Shown here piece by piece: positions 52,794 to 60,429 of a DNA stretch of 64,000 nt. Numbering within the stretch: the first letter of the stretch is position 1; each line of letters begins with the position of its first letter. The notes under the pieces are model-generated. The model was not told where the DNA came from. It did not search any database and worked only from the letters and a program-made list of their open reading frames with translations. The translations under genes and the position numbers were made by a program. The stretch is from Hyphomicrobiales bacterium (lineage in GTDB: Bacteria > Pseudomonadota > Alphaproteobacteria > Rhizobiales > Beijerinckiaceae): positions 248,001 to 312,000 of the forward strand of contig UBNE01000003.1 in the NCBI GenBank assembly GCA_900466745.1. The letters run 5' to 3'.

Positions 52794-55700
52794 TTGCAGC
52801 TCTTTCGTTCGTTGCCTCCCGCCGCCCGCGCCAACGGCGTCACCGCCGTGCTCGGGCCGACCAATACCGGCAAGACGCATCTCGCCATCGAGCGCATGAT
52901 CGCCCACCCGACCGGGATGATCGGCCTGCCGCTGCGGCTCCTGGCGCGCGAGGTCTACAGTCGCGTCGTCGAGAAGGTCGGCCCCGACGCCGTCGCGCTC
53001 GTCACCGGCGAGGAGAAGATCAAGCCGGAGCGGCCGCGCTTCTGGGTCTGCACGGTCGAAGCGATGCCGCGCGACCTCGCCGTCGATTTCGTCGCGATCG
53101 ACGAAGTCCAGCTCGCCGCCGATCTCGACCGCGGCCATGTCTTCACCGACCGCCTGCTCAACCGGCGCGGCCGGGCCGAGACCATGCTGATCGGCGCCGC
53201 GACCATGCGCCCGCTGATCGAGCAGTTGATGCCGGGCGTCAACGTGGTCACGCGCCCGCGCCTCTCCGAGCTGGCCTTTTCAGGCGACCGCAAGATCACC
53301 CGCCTGCCGCCGCGCTCGGCCATCGTCGCCTTCTCGGTCGAGGAGGTCTATGCCATCGCCGAACTGATCCGCCGGCAGAAGGGCGGGGCGGCCGTGGTGC
53401 TGGGGGCGCTCTCGCCGCGGACCCGCAACGCCCAGGTCGAGATCTACCAGTCCGGCGACGTCGACTATCTGGTCGCGACCGACGCCATCGGCATGGGCCT
53501 CAATCTCGACGTCAATCACATCGCCTTCGCCGCGGACAGGAAGTTCGACGGGCATCATTACCGCAAGCTCAACCCGGCCGAGTTCGGGCAGATCGCCGGC
53601 CGCGCCGGGCGGCATCTGCGCGACGGCACCTTCGGCACCAGCGGGCGCTGCCCGCCCTTCGATGCCGAGCTGGTCGAGGCGATCGAGAATCACCGCTTCG
53701 AGCCGATCCGCCAGATGCAGTGGCGCAATTCCGATCTCGACCTGCGCTCGGTCGCCGGGCTCATCGACACGCTCAATCTCCAGCCGGCGGAGCAGGGCCT
53801 GACGCGGGCGCTGATCGCCGAGGACATGACCACGCTGGAGGTGCTGGCGCGGGACCCCGACATCGCCGCCCTGGCCAGGGGCCGGGCGGCGGTCGAGCGG
53901 CTCTGGGAGGTCTGCGGCCTGCCCGATTACCGCAAGATCTCGCCGATGCAGCACGCCGATCTGGCGACGACGCTCTATCTCAGGCTGATGCGCCATGGCC
54001 GGCTCGATGCCGACTGGTATGCCGCCCAGCTCGCCTCGCTCGACCGCACCGACGGCGAGATCGACACCCTGTCCGCGCGGATCGCGCAGGTCAGGACTTG
54101 GACTTATGTCGCCAACCGTCCCGACTGGTTGCCCGATCCTGAGCATTGGCAGGGCATGGCGCGTCTTGTAGAGGACAAGCTGTCGGACGCTCTGCACGAG
54201 CGCCTGGCCCACCGATTTGTCGATCGGCGCACCAGTGTCCTGATGCGCCGCTTGCGGGAGAATGCGATGTTGGAGGCTGAGGTCACCGCGACGGGCGACG
54301 TGCTCGTCGAGGGCCAGCATGTGGGGATGCTGCAGGGCTTCCGTTTCACGGCGGACCCGAAGGCGGGCGGGTCGGAGGTCAAGGCCCTCAACCTCGCGGC
54401 GATGAAGGCGCTCGGCTCCGAGATCGAAGCGCGGGCCGCGCGCGTCGTGCTGGCCGGTGACGATGCCTTCCTGCTCTCGCATGACGGGCTGGTGCGCTGG
54501 ACCGGCGAGCCGGTGGCCCGGCTGACCGCCGGCGAGAAGGTGCTGGAGCCGCGGCTGCGTCTGCTGGTGGAGGAGCATCTCACCGGCGCGGCGCGCGAGC
54601 AGGTCGAGGCCCGGCTCGCGCTCTGGCTGAAGAACCACATCACCCGCCTGCTCGGCGCCATCCAGATTCTCGAGGCGGCCGAGAGCGTCACCGGCATCGC
54701 CCGCGGCATCGCCTATCAGGCGGCCGAGGCGCTCGGCGTGCTGGAGCGCGCCAAGGTCGGCGAGGAGATGAAGGCGCTCGATCAGGAGGGCCGTGCCGCG
54801 CTGCGCCAGCTCGGCATCCGCTTCGGCGCCTTCCACATCTACATGCCGGCCCTGCTGAAGCCGGCGCCGCGCGCGCTCGCCGCCCAGCTCTGGGCGCTGA
54901 AGCATGGCGGGCCGGAGACGGCCGGGCTCGACGACATCGCGCATCTGGCGGCCTCGGGCCGCACCTCCTTCCCGGTCGACAAGGCCGTGCCGAAGGGGCT
55001 CTACCGCGCCGCCGGCTACCGCGTCTGCGGCGAGCGGGCGGTGCGCGTCGACATCCTCGAGCGCCTCGCCGACCTGATCCGCCCGGCGATCGCCTACCGC
55101 CCCGGCGTGACGCAAGGGGTGCCGCCGGCCGGGGCCGCCGATCAGGACGGCTTCGTCGCCACCGGCGCGATGACCTCGCTCGTCGGCTGCGCCGGCGAGG
55201 ATTTCGCTTCGATCCTGCGCTCGCTCGGCTATGTCTCGGTGAAGCGCCCCGGCCCGGCGATCACCGTCCCGCTCGCCCCGCCCCCGGCCGCGACCGAGCC
55301 GGCCAAACCGGTCGAGACCAAGCCGGACGAGACGGGTGTGGACGCCGTGCCCGCAGAAGCCGCGGCCGAGGAGGCCGGGCAGGCCGATTCCGTCGGGGCC
55401 GCCGAAGCGGCCCCGGACGCGCCTGCCGCGGTCGAGCCGGCCGCAGTCCCGAGCGAGGAGACGGTGCCGGAGGTCGAAGCCCCGGCCGCCGACGCGCCCG
55501 TTGCCGCGGCGGCGGATGCGCCGGCCGCGACGGACGCCGCGCGCGGACAGGCCGGCGAGCCGGTTTCGGCCGATGTCCTTCCCGCTCCGCAGGACGAGCC
55601 GGCGGCGGAAGCCGCCTCCGCCGAGACGGCCGTGGCGGAAGCGCCCGCCGCCGAGGCCGCACCGGCCGAGCCCGAGCTGATCGAGGTCTGGCGGCCGCAT

Positions 55701-56123
55701 CGCCATCAGGGCGGGCGCCGGCCGGAGCATGGCCAGCGCGGCCGGCATGACGGCAATCGCCGCGAAGGCGAGCGCCGTGGCGGCGACCGCGCGCAGCGCG
55801 ACGGCCGTCCCGGGGGCCCGCGCCGCGACGGCCGCCCCGACAACCGCCCGGCCGCCGCGGCCGGGGAGGGAGCTGCGGTCCAGCGTCAGGAGCGGCCGCG
55901 CCGCGACGACCAGCCGCGGCAGGGCAGGCCCGAGGGCGGCCGCGGCCCGCGGCCCGATTTCAAGCGCGACGGCCGTCCCGGCGGCCCGCGCCGCGAGGAG
56001 CGGGGGGCGGAGCGCTTCCAGCAGCCGCAGCGCCCGCGCCCGGCCAATCGCGAGCCGGACCCGGATTCGCCCTTCGCCAAGCTCGCGGCGCTCAAGGCGC
56101 AGTTGGAAGGCAGCAAGAGCTGA
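52794..56123 (+). CDS. Suv3-like RNA/DNA helicase with long acidic-basic C-terminal tail
   Basis: A 1109-residue superfamily 2 helicase. A TTG at 52794 is the first possible start. Motif I GPTNTGKTHLA, motif II-type VAIDEVQLAADLDRGH, motif VI-like FGQIAGRAGRH, then a helical Suv3-type region to about residue 830. The tail (830-1109) is low-complexity: first Ala/Pro/Glu-rich, then RDGRPGGPRR-type Arg/Gly repeats, which suggest RNA contact. Alphaproteobacterial relatives are proposed to act in RNA processing. Confidence 0.85.
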   Translation: MQLFRSLPPAARANGVTAVLGPTNTGKTHLAIERMIAHPTGMIGLPLRLLAREVYSRVVEKVGPDAVALVTGEEKIKPERPRFWVCTVEAMPRDLAVDFVAIDEVQLAADLDRGHVFTDRLLNRRGRAETMLIGAATMRPLIEQLMPGVNVVTRPRLSELAFSGDRKITRLPPRSAIVAFSVEEVYAIAELIRRQKGGAAVVLGALSPRTRNAQVEIYQSGDVDYLVATDAIGMGLNLDVNHIAFAADRKFDGHHYRKLNPAEFGQIAGRAGRHLRDGTFGTSGRCPPFDAELVEAIENHRFEPIRQMQWRNSDLDLRSVAGLIDTLNLQPAEQGLTRALIAEDMTTLEVLARDPDIAALARGRAAVERLWEVCGLPDYRKISPMQHADLATTLYLRLMRHGRLDADWYAAQLASLDRTDGEIDTLSARIAQVRTWTYVANRPDWLPDPEHWQGMARLVEDKLSDALHERLAHRFVDRRTSVLMRRLRENAMLEAEVTATGDVLVEGQHVGMLQGFRFTADPKAGGSEVKALNLAAMKALGSEIEARAARVVLAGDDAFLLSHDGLVRWTGEPVARLTAGEKVLEPRLRLLVEEHLTGAAREQVEARLALWLKNHITRLLGAIQILEAAESVTGIARGIAYQAAEALGVLERAKVGEEMKALDQEGRAALRQLGIRFGAFHIYMPALLKPAPRALAAQLWALKHGGPETAGLDDIAHLAASGRTSFPVDKAVPKGLYRAAGYRVCGERAVRVDILERLADLIRPAIAYRPGVTQGVPPAGAADQDGFVATGAMTSLVGCAGEDFASILRSLGYVSVKRPGPAITVPLAPPPAATEPAKPVETKPDETGVDAVPAEAAAEEAGQADSVGAAEAAPDAPAAVEPAAVPSEETVPEVEAPAADAPVAAAADAPAATDAARGQAGEPVSADVLPAPQDEPAAEAASAETAVAEAPAAEAAPAEPELIEVWRPHRHQGGRRPEHGQRGRHDGNRREGERRGGDRAQRDGRPGGPRRDGRPDNRPAAAAGEGAAVQRQERPRRDDQPRQGRPEGGRGPRPDFKRDGRPGGPRREERGAERFQQPQRPRPANREPDPDSPFAKLAALKAQLEGSKS

Positions 56124-56144
56124 GCCCCGGGGAGGCGCCGGCCG

Positions 56145-56453
56145 TTGCAGGATGACCGTCAACGCCTCGACAAATGGCTCTGGTTCGCGCGCTTCGCCCG
56201 GACGCGCCCCATGGCCGTGCGGCTGGTGGATGACGGCCATGTCCGCATCGCGGGGCGGCGCGCCGGGAACCCGGCGCAGGGGATCAAGATCGGCGATGTG
56301 CTGACCATCGCCCTGCCGCATGCCACCGTCGTGGTGCGGATCCAGGCCTTCGCCGAACGCCGCGGCCCCTTCGCCACGGCCCGCCTGCTCTATGAGCGCC
56401 TGGACGGCGGGGGCGACGATACGGCCCTTGCGGAGGGCGACAGCGGCGACTAA
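56145..56453 (+). CDS. S4-domain RNA-binding protein
   Basis: A 102-residue Hsp15-like protein with the S4 motif RLDKWLWFARFARTRPMAVRLVDDGHVRIAG. The start is TTG at 56145 with GGGGAGG about nine bases upstream. The acidic end (DGGGDDTALAEGDSGD) is unusual. It binds RNA, perhaps stalled ribosomes as Hsp15 does. It follows the helicase gene by 21 bases, likely cotranscribed. Confidence 0.85.
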   Translation: MQDDRQRLDKWLWFARFARTRPMAVRLVDDGHVRIAGRRAGNPAQGIKIGDVLTIALPHATVVVRIQAFAERRGPFATARLLYERLDGGGDDTALAEGDSGD

Positions 56454-56623
56454 ATCCGGTCGCTGCCGTCCCTGCCGCCGGTATGCGGCGCTGCGGCGAA
56501 CGGATTTCCCCGAGTGGTTGCCTGACGGGCGCAGAGTTCCGCGGCGCCCGGTGAAAACACCCTTGAAACCTGCGCGCGTCGGAGGTTTATGAGGTTGTTT
56601 AGAAGCATTGGAAGGGCCGGCCC

Positions 56624-56959
56624 ATGACCTATGTGGTCACCGAGAACTGCATCAAGTGCAAGTACATGGACTGCGTCGAGGTCTGCCCGGTCGACTGTTT
56701 CTACGAAGGCGAGAACATGCTCGTCATCCATCCCGACGAATGCATCGACTGCGGCGTCTGCGAGCCGGAATGCCCGGCCGAGGCGATCAAGCCCGACACC
56801 GAGCCGGGGCTCGAGAGCTGGCTCCAGCTCAACGGGAAATACGCCAGTAGCTGGCCGAACATCTCGCAGAAGAAGGAGCCGCCCGCCGACGCGAAGGCGT
56901 TCGACGGCGTTCCCGACAAGCTCGCCATGTTCTCGCCGGAGCCGGGCGAGGGCGACTGA
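56624..56959 (+). CDS. fdxA: FdxA 7Fe ferredoxin
   Basis: A 111-residue ferredoxin. The first cluster set is [17 protein letters not shown] and the second [14 protein letters not shown], the pattern of [3Fe-4S][4Fe-4S] FdxA proteins. The ribosome site is GGAAGGG. Electron donor for cytoplasmic reductases; partner unknown. Confidence 0.95.
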   Translation: MTYVVTENCIKCKYMDCVEVCPVDCFYEGENMLVIHPDECIDCGVCEPECPAEAIKPDTEPGLESWLQLNGKYASSWPNISQKKEPPADAKAFDGVPDKLAMFSPEPGEGD

Positions 56960-57018
56960 GCCGCGCCGCCGCCGCCAGCGTACCAGACCCGCACCGACCG
57001 GGACCGCGCTCGGCGCGG

Positions 57019-57038
57019 CCGCAGGCGGCTGCCTGCGG
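57019..57038 (+). terminator. Hairpin after fdxA
   Basis: CCGCAGGC (57019-57026) and GCCTGCGG (57031-57038) pair around GGCT, about 60 bases after the fdxA stop. T-run is weak (GAACCTTTG). Confidence 0.45.
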
Positions 57039-57044
57039 GAACCT

Positions 57045-57073
57045 TTGATTCGGCGTGTTTTTTGTGCTATACG
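57045..57073 (+). promoter_or_regulatory. carD promoter
   Basis: TTGATT (57045-57050) and TATACG (57068-57073) with a 17-base spacer, a good housekeeping-type promoter. The start of carD is about 260 bases downstream, giving a long leader. Confidence 0.6.
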
Positions 57074-57206
57074 CAAGCTCAGTCGAATTCGTTCCGCATG
57101 CCCCTGCGAGGTTCCCACAAAACGGGGCGTCCCCAGAGACGACGAACAGCACCGGACCCGGCGGCCCTTGCGTCGGGAGCATTTCGTTGTTCGCGTCGGT
57201 GGACGA

Positions 57207-57233
57207 GATGAACCAATCGACTGAGGGAGCGTG
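57207..57233 (+). other. Possible upstream short frame in the carD leader
   Basis: ATGAACCAATCGACTGAGGG begins an eight-codon frame (MNQSTEGA) ending at 57233, within the long carD leader. A GTG-started frame overlaps its stop. Regulation by upstream translation is possible, but no independent support was found. Confidence 0.25.
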
Positions 57234-57337
57234 AAGCGCCGCGTCAACGCGTCGCGTCAGGCAGTGTCTCCGGCCATCCGGACGGGGACGGATCATCGCG
57301 TGCCCGCCCCGGCGGGCCGGTCAGGAGTCGTAACGGC

Positions 57338-57934
57338 ATGTCCACTGTGAAGAAAGCTGCTGTGCGCCAGGGATTCAAGACGGGCGAGTACGTCGTCTAT
57401 CCGTCTCATGGCGTCGGCCAGATCACGGCGATCGAGGAGCAGGAAGTCGCGGGCTTCAAGCTCGAGCTGTTCGTGGTTTCTTTCTCCAAGGACAAGATGA
57501 CCCTGCGCGTCCCCACCGCCAAGGCCGCCAGCGTCGGCCTGCGCAAGCTCGCCGATGGCGAGGCCGTCGCCAAGGCGCTGGCCACGCTGACCGGCCGCGC
57601 CCGCGTCAAGCGCACCATGTGGTCGCGCCGCGCGCAGGAATACGAGGCCAAGATCAATTCCGGCGACCTCGTCGCCATCGCCGAGGTGGTGCGCGATCTC
57701 TATCGCTCCGAGGCGCAGCCCGAGCAGTCCTATTCCGAGCGTCAGCTCTATGAGGCCGCGCTCGACCGCATGGTCCGCGAGATCGCCGTCGTCGACGACG
57801 TGACCGAGATCGAGGCGCTCAAGAAGATCGAAGGCCAGCTCGCCAAGTCGCCGCGCCGCGCCGGCAAGGCCGAGGCCGCCGAGGAATCCGATCTCGAAGG
57901 CGACAATGACGACCTGCAGGAAGAGGCTGCCTGA
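57338..57934 (+). CDS. carD: CarD/CdnL-family transcription factor
   Basis: A 198-residue RNA-polymerase-binding regulator. N-terminal RNAP-interacting (CarD/TRCF-like) domain with FKTGEYVVYPSHGVGQITAIEEQEV and a helical C-terminal DNA-contact domain. It stabilises open complexes, especially at rRNA promoters. The acidic tail (EESDLEGDNDDLQEEAA) is a local variation. Terminator follows at once. Confidence 0.95.
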   Translation: MSTVKKAAVRQGFKTGEYVVYPSHGVGQITAIEEQEVAGFKLELFVVSFSKDKMTLRVPTAKAASVGLRKLADGEAVAKALATLTGRARVKRTMWSRRAQEYEAKINSGDLVAIAEVVRDLYRSEAQPEQSYSERQLYEAALDRMVREIAVVDDVTEIEALKKIEGQLAKSPRRAGKAEAAEESDLEGDNDDLQEEAA

Positions 57935-57962
57935 GCGGCTCCTTCGCGGTCCCGAAATGCAG

Positions 57963-57989
57963 AACCCGGCGGGCGACCGCCGGGTTTTT
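57963..57989 (+). terminator. Terminator after carD
   Basis: AACCCGGCGG (57963-57972) and CCGCCGGGTT (57977-57986) pair around GCGA, then TTT. A strong intrinsic terminator. Confidence 0.9.
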
Positions 57990-58045
57990 CGTTTGCGGGC
58001 CCCTGTTTTGCCGCGCCTCTGTTTCGCCGGCGGCTCTCCCGGCCC

Positions 58046-59530
58046 CTATTCGCCGATGACCTTGTAGCGTCGTCCGGGCGTCAGCGCGGCGTCGCGATCG
58101 AGCCCGTTGAGGAGCTGGAACAGCTCGACCGGCCGGTCCTGCTCCGGCATGTGTTCCGCCATGCTCGCCACGGTGTCGCCGGCGTTGGCTGCAACGATGC
58201 GGATGCGCAGCGGCCGGGCGGCCTGGGCCTCCGCCGGCGTCAGGGTCCTGAAGCTGTCGACGATGCTGCGCATCTGCCGCTCGGGGTCGCTGCTGCCGCG
58301 GGCGGCCAGGATGAAGCGGTAGACCCGGTCGCCGAACTGCACGGCCGCCAGGCGGAACATCCAGTCCGTCCCCTTGCCATGGGCGGTGACGGCGGGCTGA
58401 CCGCCCATCTCGGTCTTCTCGATGCCGGTCGTCGCGACGCCCTCGATCCAGCCGGCCGCGACGTAGGATTCCAGCGTCTGGTCGGACTTCAGCTTGACCG
58501 AGTCGAAGCGCAGCGCCTGGGCGCCATTGGCGCTCACCCCGATGACCATGTCCTGCGCCGCCTCGAGGCTGAAGCCTTCCGGGGCGGTGAAGGCGATGCG
58601 CAGCGTGCTGTTGACGTAGCGCCGCCCGCGGGCCACGCCGTCGCGCGGATCCTCGCCATAGGCGAGGCCCTCGATGGCGTTGAGCCAGCTTCCGGCGTCG
58701 TGCTCGCCGAGGCCCGGCGCGGCGATCTGCCGGGCGGCGGTGGTCACGGCGGCGATGCGCTCCGGCGTCTGCGGATGGGTGGCGAGCATGTCGAGGCGCT
58801 TGTCCTCGGCGCTCTGGTTCTGGCCGGCGGCGCGGAAGGCGGTGTTGCGGCCGAGCGTGGTCAGGAAGCGGCTCGCGCCATAAGGATCGTAGCCGGCGCG
58901 CGCGAGGCTGGTGACGCTGATGCGGTCGGCCTCGAATTCCTGCTGGCGCGAGAAGCGGGCGAGCGACAGCTTCGAGCCCGCCAGGACGGCGGCGCCCTGC
59001 GTCGGATTCTTCAGCACCTGCGAGGCGACCTGGCTGACCAGCGCCGATTCGGCCTCCTTCTCGGCGCGCTGCGCGGCGTGCTGGGCGGTGACATGGCCGA
59101 TCTCATGGGCCAGGACCGAGGCGATCTCGGAGGTGTCGTTGGCCAGCGCCAGCAATCCGCGCGTGACGTAGAGCCGGCCATTGGGCAGGGCGAAGGCGTT
59201 GACGGCCGGCGAGTTCAGGATGGTGATCTCGTAGGCGCCGATCTGGCCGTCGTTGGTCCGGGCCAGGCGCTTGACGATCTCGTCGAGCGCGGCGCGGGTG
59301 CGCGGCGCGCGGTATTCGCCGCCGAAGGCCGCCAGGAGCCGCTGATGCTCCTGGTCGGCGGCGCGCTGGACCGTGGTGATGGGCGGCGCGATCTCGCCGT
59401 CATGAGCGGCGTTGCCGGGCAGCAGCGAGGTCTGGTCGCCCAGGCAGCCGGCGAGCAGCAGGGCCGGCAGGGCCAGGGCGGCCAGCCGTCTTCCCCGTGG
59501 CGCGAACCATATTGGCCAGGCTTCCCGCAT
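58046..59530 (-). CDS. M48-family periplasmic metalloprotease lipoprotein
   Basis: A 494-residue protein. Lipoprotein signal with lipobox LAGC (C29). Peptidase M48 domain with HEIGH at residues 142-146 and the downstream zinc Glu in EFEADRISV, resembling BepA/YfgC-like proteases of outer-membrane quality control. The C-terminal 200 residues include a LysM-like end (AANAGDTVASMAEHM, LLNGLDRDAALTPGRRYKVI). The stop is at 58046. Confidence 0.9.
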   Translation of the reverse strand: MREAWPIWFAPRGRRLAALALPALLLAGCLGDQTSLLPGNAAHDGEIAPPITTVQRAADQEHQRLLAAFGGEYRAPRTRAALDEIVKRLARTNDGQIGAYEITILNSPAVNAFALPNGRLYVTRGLLALANDTSEIASVLAHEIGHVTAQHAAQRAEKEAESALVSQVASQVLKNPTQGAAVLAGSKLSLARFSRQQEFEADRISVTSLARAGYDPYGASRFLTTLGRNTAFRAAGQNQSAEDKRLDMLATHPQTPERIAAVTTAARQIAAPGLGEHDAGSWLNAIEGLAYGEDPRDGVARGRRYVNSTLRIAFTAPEGFSLEAAQDMVIGVSANGAQALRFDSVKLKSDQTLESYVAAGWIEGVATTGIEKTEMGGQPAVTAHGKGTDWMFRLAAVQFGDRVYRFILAARGSSDPERQMRSIVDSFRTLTPAEAQAARPLRIRIVAANAGDTVASMAEHMPEQDRPVELFQLLNGLDRDAALTPGRRYKVIGE

Positions 59531-59533
59531 CCC

Positions 59534-60304
59534 TCAGTCGATCAGTTCCAGGGCGGCGCGCGAGGAGACTTCGAGCAGAAGCCCGTTGCGGCCGCCGAGC
59601 ACGCCATAGGCGCGCAAGCGTTTACCGCCGAGCCCGGCCGCGGTCCAGCCCGCGGCCTTCAACTCCCGCCAGAGCTTGCGCGGCAGGACGATGGCGGCCG
59701 CCTCCGCCGGACGGCGGGAGAAGTTCAGATAGGTCCGCTGCGCGCGTTCGCCGACGGATGCGATCCGGCCTTCGAGCACGATGTAACGCCCCTCCTGTTC
59801 CTTCACGGCGGCGAGATCATGGCCGTCAACGGCCGGCGGGGCCAAAGGTTGCGAGGCCGAGGTGAACTTTGTCTGAACGGGACCGGCACCCGGACGGCAT
59901 GCCGCAGCCTGCCCTTCGGGCATGGCGAGGGCGGCGCCGCTCGCCTGCAGCAGCGCTGCGACATCCTGGCGGCTTCCGCCCGGAGCGGCCTCGAGGAAGA
60001 GCCGGGCGGGCCAGCGGCCCCAGCGATCCTTCTCGCCGGTGACGGCGAGGAGCAGGTCCCGGCCGATGAACGGCGCGAGGCCCGCCCGGAAGCGCATCTC
60101 CTCGGCCGTGTCCTGGCGGGGCGCCAGGCCGATCAGCCGCAAGGGGCGGCCATCGGCCAGCAGCGGATCCCCCGCCGCATCCAGGCCCGAAAGGCGCGCG
60201 GGAACGGCCTCCGCCGCATCGTCGCGGCAAGGCTCGGCCGCCGAGCCGGCGGATAGAGGCGCCCCCAGGACCGACAGGGCGAGAAGGACCCGTCTCACCA
60301 TCAT
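59534..60304 (-). CDS. Thermonuclease-like (SNase fold) secreted protein, probably degenerate
   Basis: A 256-residue protein with a signal peptide. The SNase fold is suggested by LLADGRPLRLIGLAPRQDTAEEM (Arg35-like R) and KDRWGRWPARLF (Arg87-like R). The usual catalytic Glu after APE is replaced by APRQD, so nuclease activity is doubtful. A C-terminal OB-like stretch (EGRYIVLEGRIASVGE...YLNFSRRP) follows. The stop is three bases upstream of the M48 gene start, likely an operon. Confidence 0.75.
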   Translation of the reverse strand: MMVRRVLLALSVLGAPLSAGSAAEPCRDDAAEAVPARLSGLDAAGDPLLADGRPLRLIGLAPRQDTAEEMRFRAGLAPFIGRDLLLAVTGEKDRWGRWPARLFLEAAPGGSRQDVAALLQASGAALAMPEGQAAACRPGAGPVQTKFTSASQPLAPPAVDGHDLAAVKEQEGRYIVLEGRIASVGERAQRTYLNFSRRPAEAAAIVLPRKLWRELKAAGWTAAGLGGKRLRAYGVLGGRNGLLLEVSSRAALELID

Positions 60305-60429
60305 CGCGATATCCTACAGGAAGCGTCGCGGCTGCGGGTAGCTCGATGGCCGAGCGACTGGCTTTCAGATGGTGACGGGGAGAAAGAGCGATTCTCGGGC
60401 TCTGGCGGTTCAAGCGTAGGGCCAGGCCG

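Noticed and set aside
53280-56321. 1013-codon minus-strand frame opposite the helicase
   Set aside because: Antisense shadow; composition is Arg/Leu/Ala-rich with no domains, whereas the plus strand shows helicase motifs.
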